From AP-15 sp963698995 (GTDB lineage Bacteria > Pseudomonadota > Alphaproteobacteria > ATCC43930 > CGMCC-115725), in assembly GCA_963698995.1 (NCBI GenBank), contig CAVOTD010000092.1, positions 65,890 through 129,889 on the forward strand: a DNA stretch of 64,000 nucleotides. The letters are read 5' to 3'. Below, one piece after another: positions 17,825 through 25,247 of this stretch. A program made the position numbers and the translations under genes. Position 1 is the stretch's first letter; each line of letters opens with the position of its first letter. The notes below the pieces were generated by a model. It saw nothing but the letters and a program-made list of their open reading frames with translations, was not told the DNA's origin and made no database searches.

Positions 17825-18860
17825 TCATACGGCCTCGGCAACGACGCGAAGCGCCTCCGGGGTCGCTCCGACGAGGAGCAATGAACCCACACGGTGATCC
17901 TTCGCGATTTCCTTCCAGGCCTCTAGGCGATCCCTGATCTGCTCCTTGGGTCCGACCAGGGAGATCTCGTCGATCAGCTTGTCGGGCACCGCTGCTTCCG
18001 CCTCCTTGCGCCGGCCGGCGAGATAATGGTCCTGGATCTCGACGGCGGCCGCCTCGTAACCGAAGCGCTTGGCCAGGTCGTTGTAGTAATTCTTCGAGCG
18101 TGCTCCCATGCCGCCGATATAGAGGGCGAGCTGCGGCCTGATCTTGTCGCGACAGGCCGCGAGATCCTCGCCCATCGCTACCCGGACGTAGGGAATGATG
18201 TCGAAATCGGCGAGGGTCTTGCCATTCCCGGCCTTGGCTATTCCCTGGAGCACCGGAGCGGTGATCGTCTCGGCCTTCTCCGGCGCCATGAAGAACGGCA
18301 AGACGCCGTCCGCCACCTCGCCGGCGGTGCGCAGCCCGGCCGGCGCGATCGAGGCGGTATAGATCTTCAAGCTCGGATCGCCGTGTATGATGCTGCGCAA
18401 CGGCTTGCCGAGGCCGGTGGCACCGGGGCCACGCATACGGAATTTGGTAGTGCTCGCCGTGATATTCGAGCGGCGCCTTGCGCTCCAAGATCTTACGGAT
18501 GATCGCAATGTACTCGCGGGTGCGGCGGAGCGGCTTGCCAAACGGCACGCCGTGCCAGCCCTCGACCACTTGCGGCCCCGACGGGCCGATCCCGCAGAGA
18601 AAACGGTTGCCCGAAAGCGCCTGCAAGGTCATCGCCGTCATCGCTGCGCAGGCCGGGGTTCGCGCCGGGATCTGCATGATGCTGGTGCCGGCCTTGATCT
18701 TTGTGGTTTGCGCCAGGACCCAGGCGACCGGCGTCACCGCGTCGGTACCGTAGGCCTCGCCGCACCACACCGCCTCGTAGCCAAGCCGCTGCGCCTCCCA
18801 CACCGTCTCCATATCGATGCCCGACCCAGCCGACACTCTGAGGGTGATGGCAAGCTTCAT
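17825..18860 (-). CDS. LLM class flavin-dependent oxidoreductase (frameshifted)
   Basis: Starts at ATG 18860 (MKLAITLRVSAGSGIDMETVW), overlapping the TGA of the upstream LLM gene. The first frame runs through GNRFLCGIGPSGPQVVEGWHG to HYQIPYAW; one extra base near 18435 then shifts the reading, and the next frame resumes with GPGATGLGKPLRSIIHGDPSLKIY and continues to 17825. The joined product, about 345 residues, is a full-length luciferase-like monooxygenase fold enzyme of the F420-dependent type. Cofactor (F420 or FMN) and substrate are not determined by sequence. It forms an operon with its paralog. Confidence 0.85.
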
Positions 18861-19690
18861 TGCCGGGTGCCCTCCACGACGCGGGCAACTCGTTCGACGG
18901 CCTGCAGCCAAGTTTCGAGCTCACGCTCGGCGGGCTCCACGAGGACGTGTTCGATACCTGCCGCGCCATAGGCGGCGAGGCGCGCGCCGAGAGCGCCGTC
19001 ATCCTTCCCGTCCCAGCCATAGCGCACCGATATGCTGAAGTCGGGCTCGGGCCGCTGCTCGCGCAATCGGCGCACGATCGGCAACGCCTCCTCGGGCACG
19101 AGTCGCGAGCCGTGCCACCCGTCGGCGAGACGGACAGCGCGGGCGAGCGCCGCTTGCGAGCTGCCGCCAATCCAGATCGGGATCGGCTTTACTGGCTGCG
19201 GCAGCATGCGCATGTCCTCGATGACGGCAGGGATGTGACGCGCCGGGAAGGTGACCGGGTCCTGGCTCCACACCGCGCGCATCATCGCGATCCCCTCGTC
19301 CATCCGCCGGCCGCGTTCGCGGAACGGCACGCCGAGCGCGGCGAATTCGGCCTCCATCCAGCCGACCCCGGCACCGAGGATCAGCCGCCCCTCCGAGAGG
19401 TTCTGCAACGTCGCCAGCTCCTTGGCGAGCGGCAATGGATGGCGCATCGGCAACACCAGGACACTGGTGCCGAGCCGGATCTTCTTGGTGAATGCCGCCG
19501 CCCAGGTCAGGGTGAGGACCGGATCGTAAAAGATCGCCGAGGGCGGGTAGGGCGCCCCTTTCGGGATGATGATGTGTTCGCTCGACCAGGCGTCGGCAAA
19601 GCCCAGCTCCTCGGCCTGGATCGCCGCGCGCCGGATCGCCTCCGGCCCGGCCTTGCGTCCGATGTGAGGCAGATGAATCCCGACCCGCAT
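18857..19690 (-). CDS. LLM class flavin-dependent oxidoreductase
   Basis: 277 residues from ATG 19690 (MRVGIHLPHIGRKAGPEAI). Typical TIM-barrel markers: ADAWSSEHI, LGTSVLVLPMRHPLPLAKELATL, LGAGVGWMEAEFAALGVPF, PIWIGGSSQAALARAVRLADGW. These place it in the probable F420-dependent TIGR03619-like branch of the luciferase family; assignment to that branch is from memory. Its TGA overlaps the ATG of the next LLM gene, so the two are translationally coupled. Confidence 0.88.
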   Translation of the reverse strand: MRVGIHLPHIGRKAGPEAIRRAAIQAEELGFADAWSSEHIIIPKGAPYPPSAIFYDPVLTLTWAAAFTKKIRLGTSVLVLPMRHPLPLAKELATLQNLSEGRLILGAGVGWMEAEFAALGVPFRERGRRMDEGIAMMRAVWSQDPVTFPARHIPAVIEDMRMLPQPVKPIPIWIGGSSQAALARAVRLADGWHGSRLVPEEALPIVRRLREQRPEPDFSISVRYGWDGKDDGALGARLAAYGAAGIEHVLVEPAERELETWLQAVERVARVVEGTRQ

Positions 19691-20174
19691 GGCTCGTCCT
19701 TGAGAAATGGCCATCACTCTAAACTGCGGCCGTGGACCGCTCGGATGCAAGCGCGCCGGCAGCGTTCTCTTGTGAACCGAAGAGGCCCTCGGTCGGCGCG
19801 CGCATTTTTTCTTCCAACGCGATGCGCGCTGTGGCGCGCTCGTCGTCTTCGACGCTCGCTGAGGCGCCCATGCCAGAGAGATGCGTCCTTAGGTCAATCG
19901 GCAGCGGAAGACCCCGATCACCTGTCCAGGAGACGTCGATTTTCTTTACACATCCTCGTGCTGACGGAAGGCCACATAAGCCGCATCGCCGGAAGTTGAG
20001 CTCTGTCACCTCCGAAAAAGACAAGCAAAGAACGAGTTCCTGTTACGGCCAGCATCTCATCAAACGAACGGTCACGAAGGGAACTTGGGGTTACACTCGA
20101 TTTACGTGTCATATCTTTTTACACATCAAATTTTGATAACCATAAAATCTCTTATTTTTGCACATCATATCAAA
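19691..20174. other. Intergenic region; possible enhancer upstream of sigma54 promoter
   Basis: No convincing gene: open frames on both strands here lack protein-like composition. Composition changes sharply near 20090, where DNA becomes AT-rich. A 13-base palindrome ATCAAATTTTGAT at 20125-20137 lies about 40 bases upstream of the -24/-12 element, and GTGT/ACAC half-sites flank it. Such a palindrome could be an activator site for a sigma54-dependent response regulator, but that is inference. Confidence 0.4.
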
Positions 20175-20190
20175 TTGGCACACGGTTTGC
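20175..20190 (+). promoter_or_regulatory. Sigma54 (RpoN) -24/-12 promoter
   Basis: TTGGCACACGGTTTGC has the invariant GG (20177-20178) and GC (20189-20190) with correct 12-base phasing, and matches the consensus TGGCAC-N5-TTGC. Transcription would start near 20202, giving a leader of roughly 28 bases before the PEP-CTERM gene. PEP-CTERM genes are known to be often controlled by RpoN with the PrsK/PrsR two-component system. Confidence 0.85.
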
Positions 20191-20229
20191 GTGTTAGGTG
20201 AGGTCGAATATTCGTTCGGAGGAATGACA

Positions 20230-21195
20230 ATGAGTTCATCGCGTACATTCATCACCGGGCTGCTGAGTTGCGCAGCGATCCTGGCAGCTTCAGCGGCGGT
20301 GGATAGCGCCGGCGCGATCGATATCGTGAACGGCGATGTCATGGCCTCGACAAACAACGGGACGGTCACGGTTTACGATCAAAACCTGAACTTCGTCGAG
20401 ACGCTCAACACCGGGCTCGGCGGCTTCACCACCGGATCGGTCAATCACAACGGCACCTTTTATGTCACCGATTTTTCCGCCGGTGCAGTCTCGACATTCA
20501 ATGACAGCGGCTCGACCCTCGGCCCCACATTCGGCAGCGGCTACCCCATTCCCGAGGATGTTCTCTTCAGGGCAGCTGGCGACGCCGTCGTCACCAGCGT
20601 GGGCGGTGGCGGACTGACGCATATCTCTTCCGCCGGTGCAAACCTGGGCTCGTTTATCTCCGGGACCAGGACCGATTGGGAGGATCTCTCGGCCGATCAG
20701 ACAACGATGCTTTATACGGACGAGAGTTCGACCATCCATCGGGCCGATCTGAACACCAACACCCATCTTAGCGATTTCGGCTCGACCTTCGGTACCAACG
20801 GTTTTGCCCTGCGCATTCTTGCGAACGGTGACGTGCTGGTTGCCGCGGGGAACGAGATCAATCTGCTTTCGCCCACGGACGTCCTGCTGAAGAGCTACAA
20901 TGATGCTTCTCTGGCGGGTTCTGAATGGTTCGCGCTCAACATCGATCCAAATGGCACATCTTTCTGGAGCGGCGATATCAACAGCGGCGAGATCGCCCAA
21001 TTCGATATTGCGACCGGCAATCTTCTCCAAAAGAGATTGACGTGCGGCGGCGGGTGCCTCTTTGGCCTTTCGGTGGTCGGCGAGCAGATAATCTCCAATC
21101 CCAACCCGGCCCCCGAGCCCGCGAGCCTCGCTCTACTCGGCTCGGCACTTGTCGGATTCGCCGCCCTCCGCCGGCGCAAGCGGCGGATCATCTAG
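20230..21195 (+). CDS. PEP-CTERM sorting domain protein, beta-propeller-like
   Basis: 321 residues from ATG 20230, preceded by GGAGG at 20218-20222 (an ATG at 20224 is too close to it). Signal peptide LSCAAILAASAAVDSAGA; the body consists of short repeats (NGTVTVYDQNLNFVETL, NGTFYVTDFSAGAVSTF, NEINLLSPTDVLLKSY) suggestive of a propeller. The C-terminus has the PEP-CTERM signal: PEPASLALLG, a hydrophobic helix, then RRRKRR. Exosortase (EpsH-type) enzymes recognise this tag, and exported PEP-CTERM proteins usually accompany exopolysaccharide systems; no exosortase gene lies in the window. Two Cys near the end (TCGGGCLFG) may form a disulfide. Confidence 0.9.
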   Translation: MSSSRTFITGLLSCAAILAASAAVDSAGAIDIVNGDVMASTNNGTVTVYDQNLNFVETLNTGLGGFTTGSVNHNGTFYVTDFSAGAVSTFNDSGSTLGPTFGSGYPIPEDVLFRAAGDAVVTSVGGGGLTHISSAGANLGSFISGTRTDWEDLSADQTTMLYTDESSTIHRADLNTNTHLSDFGSTFGTNGFALRILANGDVLVAAGNEINLLSPTDVLLKSYNDASLAGSEWFALNIDPNGTSFWSGDINSGEIAQFDIATGNLLQKRLTCGGGCLFGLSVVGEQIISNPNPAPEPASLALLGSALVGFAALRRRKRRII

Positions 21196-21214
21196 CATCT
21201 GTCCCGAAGCTTTC

Positions 21215-21240
21215 TGGGCCCGAGTTCTATCCCGGGCCCA
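21215..21240 (+). terminator. Hairpin terminator after the PEP-CTERM gene
   Basis: TGGGCCCG (21215-21222) and CGGGCCCA (21233-21240) form a perfect 8-bp stem with a 10-base loop, 19 bases after the stop codon. There is no clear T-run, so it may act as a 3' stabilising hairpin instead. Confidence 0.5.
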
Positions 21241-21425
21241 CCGCTGTAGGTTGGCGATCCAGCCCTTTCAGGTGCTGCATCGTAGGAGCAGGAGAGTAGT
21301 CTCTCGGACCTTCTTCGACATGGTGTCTCGACTGACGCTCTGGATCGCCGGAGATTGCACCGATCGGACTTGCCGCAAGCTCCGGCGCGGACCATTCTGG
21401 TCCCGGCGGGAAACGAGGAGGGGCA

Positions 21426-22981
21426 ATGGCGGAGAACCTTCCGCGGGACGGCTTGGTCGCGGTCGTAAAACGCGATTGTCCGACCTGCGTGCTGGCGGCG
21501 CGGGTCCTCGGCGATCTGGCGCGCGATGCCGGGTTGACCGTCTACACCCAGGACGACCCGTCGTTTCCTGAGACCGTGCCGGGGCGCATCGACGACACTT
21601 CACTCGACGTGTCGCATCGCCTCAAGATTGAGATCGTGCCGACTTTGATCCGGTTCGCCGAGGGCGGCGAGGTCGACCGCACGTATGGCTGGGACCGCAG
21701 CGGGTGGGAGCGATTGAGCGGCATCGCCGGGCTCGGCCTGGATCTGCCGGAGGCGCGCCCCGGCTGCGGCGCCAAGAATGTCGAGCCAGGCGCGATCGAG
21801 CGGCTGAAGATCCGCTTCAACGAAACCGGGCTCAAGTCCCGCCGCATTGCGATCGGCGAGGACGAGGACGAGCATGAAGCGATGTTCGCGCGCGGCTGGT
21901 CTGACGGCCTGCCATTGGTGCCGCCGACCGAGGAGCGCGTGTTGCGCATCCTCGACGGCACCAGCCGAGACCCGCAGGAGGTGCTTGGGTCTGGTGCCAC
22001 CCGACCTCGCCCCGGCAACTGTCGAGAAGGTCGCGATCAACGCGGTGATGGCCGGCTGCAAGCCGGAATATCTGCCGGTCGTGCTGGCCGCGGTCGAGGC
22101 GGTGCTCGACGAGCAGTTCGCGATGCACGGCGTGCTGGCGACGACAATGTTTGTCGGGCCGGTCGTTGTCGTCAACGGCCCGATTCGGCGCCGCATCGGC
22201 ATGAACGCCAAGGGCAATGCGCTGGGCCAAGGCAACCGCGCCAATGGCGCGATCGGCCGCGCCTTGCAATTGGTGATCCGCAATGTCGGCGGCGGCCGGC
22301 CGCAGGAGGTCGACCGCGCGACATTGGGCAATCCCGGCAAATATACCTATTGCTTTGCCGAGGACGAGGAGGGATCGAGCTGGGAGCCGTTGTCGGTCGA
22401 GCGCGGCGTGCAGCCGGGCCAGTCGGCGGTGACGGTGTTCGCCGGCTTTGGCCTGCAGGGCGTCGTCGACCAGAAATCGCGCGACCCCGAGAGCCTGTCG
22501 CGCAGCTTTGCCGGCTCGCTGAAGGCGATCCACAACGTCAAATCGGCGCCCTCTTGCGACGCGCTGCTGGTGGTCTGCCCGGAGCATCATCGCACCTTCC
22601 AGCAATGCCGGCTGGTCGAAGGCACGGCTCTACGAAGAGCTCTACAAGCTGTGCGAGATCCCAGGCGACGAGCTCGTCGCCGGGGCCAAGGGCATTGCCG
22701 AAGGCGGTCCGCCTTCGCTCGCCGGCAAGACCGTCAACAAGTTCCGTCCAGGCGGGCTGATGATCGTCCGCGCCGGCGGCGATGCCGGGATGTTCTCCGG
22801 CATCATCGGCGGCTGGTCCGCGGGCGGTCCCCGCGGCAGTCTTCCCGTAACCAAGGAGGTTCAAGTCGTAACAGATCTATCGTCGCCCCCGCGCAAGCGG
22901 GGGCCCAGGGCCTGCCCCTGGCTTGAACAGGGGGCAATCGCTCTACCCTGGGGCCCTGGGTTCCCGCTTTCGCGGGAATGA
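21426..22981 (+). CDS. Thioredoxin-fold protein with large conserved domain, partner of UGSC selenoprotein (two frameshifts)
   Basis: Begins ATG 21426 with GAGGGG upstream. Residues 1-90 are a thioredoxin fold: KRDCPTCVLAA (Cys18-x2-Cys21), cis-Pro region IEIVPTLIRF. A second domain of about 400 residues begins GWSDGLPLVPPTEERVLRIL and includes VEKVAINAVMAGCKPEYLPV, NGPIRRRIGMNAKGNALGQGNRAN and RPGGLMIVRAGGDAGMFSGIIGGW. Frame changes occur after EVLG (one extra G at 21987-21989) and near 22607 (TGCCGGCTGG), each equal to one added base; all three segments read as one continuous family protein. Its end is formed by a palindromic repeat that supplies the TGA at 22979. Predicted cytoplasmic redox or substrate-binding role together with the next gene; function unknown. 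Confidence 0.75.
22886..22978. repeat. REP-like palindromic element with two hairpins
   Basis: Two perfect 7-bp hairpins, CCCCCGC-GCAA-GCGGGGG (22886-22903) and TTCCCGC-TTTC-GCGGGAA (22961-22978), sit head to head around a centre with further complementary segments (GGGCCCAGGG / CCCTGGG, TGCCCCTG / CAGGGGGCA). This resembles intergenic palindromic elements common in alphaproteobacteria. It overlaps the 3' end of the upstream coding frame and lies 28 bases upstream of the selenoprotein ribosome binding site. Only one copy was seen in the window. Confidence 0.75.
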
Positions 22982-23008
22982 CGGCTGAGGGTGCAAGGAG
23001 GCACACAG

Positions 23009-23524
23009 ATGAGCATACTTCTCGACCCGACCTCGGAGCGAAGTCCGTCAATTCGGTCGCGCCTGCCGCGACCGGAGCGTCTCGATGGGCTGACGATCGG
23101 CATTCTCGACATTGCCAAAGCGCGCGGCGAGGTGTTTCTGCACCGGCTCGGCGATCGCCTCGGCGAGCGCGGCATCGCCGTCAAGCACTACGCGAAGCCG
23201 ACCAACACGCGGGTAGCGCCGTTGCCGTTGCGGCAGCAGATCGCTGCCGAAGTCGACCTCGTCATCGAAGGATTGTCCGACTGAGGGTCCTGCATTTCGT
23301 GCTGTACGCATGACATGGCGGACCTCGAAGCGCGCGGCATTCCAACCGTCGGCGTCGCCACGACCGAATTCATCGAAGGCGCCGCCGCCGGGGCCAAGTC
23401 GCTCGGCATCGATCCGGCCCTGGTGTTCGTCCCGCACCCGATCCAGGACCGCACCGACGATGAGCTAAAGAAACTCGCCGACGACCATCTCGAAGCAATA
23501 CTGGCGCTAATGGTCAAGGGCTGA
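23009..23524 (+). CDS. UGSC-family selenoprotein (Sec92 encoded by in-frame TGA)
   Basis: Start ATG 23009 with AAGGAGG at 22995-23001. Reading continues to TGA 23282-23284 and, in the same frame without any indel, on to TGA 23522-23524. With selenocysteine at the first TGA the product is 171 residues with the motif U92-G-S-C95, followed by ISCCTHD (Cys98, Cys99, His101), then LEARGIPTVGVATTEF. Upstream, LDGLTIGILDIAKARGEVFL starts an alpha/beta domain; downstream ALVFVPHPIQDRTDDEL ends it. This is the pattern of the family annotated as UGSC (seleno)proteins, in which Sec or Cys occupies this position. The Sec-Gly-Ser-Cys resembles a redox centre; the reaction is unknown. Encoded directly after a thioredoxin-fold gene, so a shared redox role is likely. 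The sel genes needed for decoding are not in the window. Confidence 0.88.
23283..23326 (+). promoter_or_regulatory. Candidate bacterial SECIS hairpin
   Basis: Immediately after the recoded TGA: lower stem GAGG(G)TCC at 23283-23290 pairs with GGACCTC at 23320-23326 (7 bp, one bulged G); upper stem CAT/ATG and CGT/ACG (23293-23300 with 23306-23312) closes a 5-base loop GCTGT at 23301-23305. The loop begins with G and starts 16 bases after the TGA, at the near edge of the accepted spacing for bacterial SECIS elements. It would recruit SelB with Sec-tRNA. Confidence 0.65.
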
Positions 23525-23555
23525 GCCGCCCACTACCCGGGCACAGGGGATTATC

Positions 23556-23605
23556 GCTCTCGCACGCGGGAAAAATAAGCTGAAATCAGCTCCGCGTGCG
23601 AGAGC
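23556..23605. terminator. Long hairpin after the selenoprotein gene
   Basis: GCTCTCGCACGCGG (23556-23569) is perfectly complementary to CCGCGTGCGAGAGC (23592-23605), and inside lies a second stem AGCTGA/TCAGCT (23578-23583, 23586-23591). It stands 31 bases past the stop codon and is followed by AT-rich DNA. Likely a transcription terminator or mRNA 3' structure. Confidence 0.6.
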
Positions 23606-23799
23606 AGTTAAAATTTGGATTCTTTTCAATACTTACTAAAACATGATCTAAATACACGATCTTCTGTCAAAAACTCGACTGCCAGGCCGTCATCGAGTAG
23701 TCCAATCAGGTGCATTGTCCGCATATCAGCCGAGATGGCAACGGTCCGCGATTGCGCTACAATCATCGGTAGGCACGTTGACCCGTGGAGGAGGAGTGG

Positions 23800-25143
23800 A
23801 TGGAAACGACTCGGCTGACCCGGCGGACCCTGTTGCAGAGCGCGGCGGCTGCAACCCTGGCCGGCGCGCCCTTCGTGCGCGGCGCCCACGCCGCGGGCAA
23901 GCTGAGCGTCGCGGTCTGGGACCATTGGGTGCCCGGCGCCAACGACGTGCTCGACAAGCTCTGCCACGAATGGGCCGCGAAGGAAAAGGTCGACGTCACG
24001 ATCGATTTCGTCACCAGCCAGGGCGACAAACTGATGCTCATGGGCGCCGCGGAAGGGCAGGCTCGCTCGGGGCACGACGTCGTCGGTCAGCCGAGCTGGT
24101 ACGCCGCGGCGAAGGCGGATATGTGGGAGCCGGCGGACGATCTGATGGCGACATTGATCGGCAAATACGGCAAGCCGAGCGCGGCGGTCGAATATCTCGG
24201 AAAACAGAACGGCCATTGGATCGCGGTGCCATCGATTCCGAATACGCTGACCCTTCCTTCGGTCGGGCGCATCGACCTGTTCAAGCAATATGTCGGGCTC
24301 GATCTGACCCAGATGTACCCGGCCGGCGCGCCGCCCGACAAGGAGCTCGCCGATCATTGGACCTGGGATTTTTGGCTCGAAGCGGCCGGAAAGCTGCACA
24401 AGGCCGGCTTTCCCTTCGGGATGCCGCTCGGCCAGACCGGCAACTCGATGAACTGGGTCGGGGCGATCTTCGCCGCTCACGGCGCCGAACTGGTCGACAA
24501 GGATGGCAACATCACGGTCAAATCGGATGCGACCAAGCACATGCTCGACTTCTTCAAGAAGCTGGTGCCGCTGCTGCCGGACGGGGTCTTTGCCTGGGAT
24601 GATGCGAGCAACAACAAGGCGCTGATCTCCGGCCAGAGCGCGCTGATCATGAATCCGCCCTCGGCCTGGGCGGTCGCGGTGCGGGATGCGCCGAAGGTCG
24701 CCGAGCAATGCTGGCATTTCCCGTCCCCAAAGGGACCGAAAGGGCGGTTCGACCCGGCCCAGCCGTCCTATTGGGGCATTTGGAATTTCTCGCCCAACAA
24801 AACGGCTGGAAAAAGCCTGCTGCTGCACCTATGGGAGAAGGACTCGGTCGAACGGCTGGTCGCCGGCAGCAAGGGCTATGACATCCCGGCGTTCGGGACA
24901 TTGCGCGACTTCAAGACCTGGGCCGAGGAGAGTCCGCCAAAGGGCGGCATCTGGAATTATCCGCCGCGCGGCGACGTGATCGAATCGGTCTCCGGCTCGC
25001 CGGCTCCGATGCGGATCGGCAACCAGATCTTCGCCCAGGCGACGACGACCAAGATGATTGCCCAATACACCCAACAGGGAAAGACGATGGACCAGGCGAT
25101 GGATTGGGCTGCCGGCGAGCTCGAAGGCTTCATGCGGAGCTAG
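23800..25143 (+). CDS. ABC-type extracellular solute-binding protein, family 1 (copy A)
   Basis: 447 residues from ATG 23800, behind GGAGGAGGAG (a GTG at 23785 is less likely). N-terminus LTRRTLLQSAAAATLAGAPFV is a twin-arginine type signal ending AHA-AGK. The mature protein opens LSVAVWDHWVPGANDVLDKLCHEW and has the bilobed periplasmic binding protein layout, with the hinge-region aromatic cluster ADHWTWDFWLEAA and FAWDDASNNKALISG. Ligand unknown (family 1 members bind sugars, polyols or polyamines). No permease or ATPase gene is adjacent. A paralog follows after 104 bases. Confidence 0.9.
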   Translation: METTRLTRRTLLQSAAAATLAGAPFVRGAHAAGKLSVAVWDHWVPGANDVLDKLCHEWAAKEKVDVTIDFVTSQGDKLMLMGAAEGQARSGHDVVGQPSWYAAAKADMWEPADDLMATLIGKYGKPSAAVEYLGKQNGHWIAVPSIPNTLTLPSVGRIDLFKQYVGLDLTQMYPAGAPPDKELADHWTWDFWLEAAGKLHKAGFPFGMPLGQTGNSMNWVGAIFAAHGAELVDKDGNITVKSDATKHMLDFFKKLVPLLPDGVFAWDDASNNKALISGQSALIMNPPSAWAVAVRDAPKVAEQCWHFPSPKGPKGRFDPAQPSYWGIWNFSPNKTAGKSLLLHLWEKDSVERLVAGSKGYDIPAFGTLRDFKTWAEESPPKGGIWNYPPRGDVIESVSGSPAPMRIGNQIFAQATTTKMIAQYTQQGKTMDQAMDWAAGELEGFMRS

Positions 25144-25247
25144 ATCGCCGACTCACCCTGAGCTAGAGTGGGACAAGGCTCTGGGGACAAGAGCCGGCTG
25201 CTAAACGCGCGGCCAGTGCCGACGCTGCGCAACATAGGGAGGCTTCA

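Noticed and set aside
19732..20136. Open frame of 134 residues on the plus strand and a minus-strand frame at 19719-20024
   Set aside because: Neither has a protein-like composition or recognisable motif, and the end runs into the AT-rich promoter region of the PEP-CTERM gene.
21985..22620. Programmed frameshifting in the thioredoxin fusion gene
   Set aside because: Two separate +1 changes without a conserved slippery site, and similar indels occur in many unrelated genes nearby; sequencing error is simpler.
23282..23284. TGA read as a true stop, making two short genes (22991-23284 and 23315-23524)
   Set aside because: The two pieces are in one frame, the TGA lies in the UGSC motif, and the second piece would lack a ribosome binding site and begin in the middle of a conserved domain.
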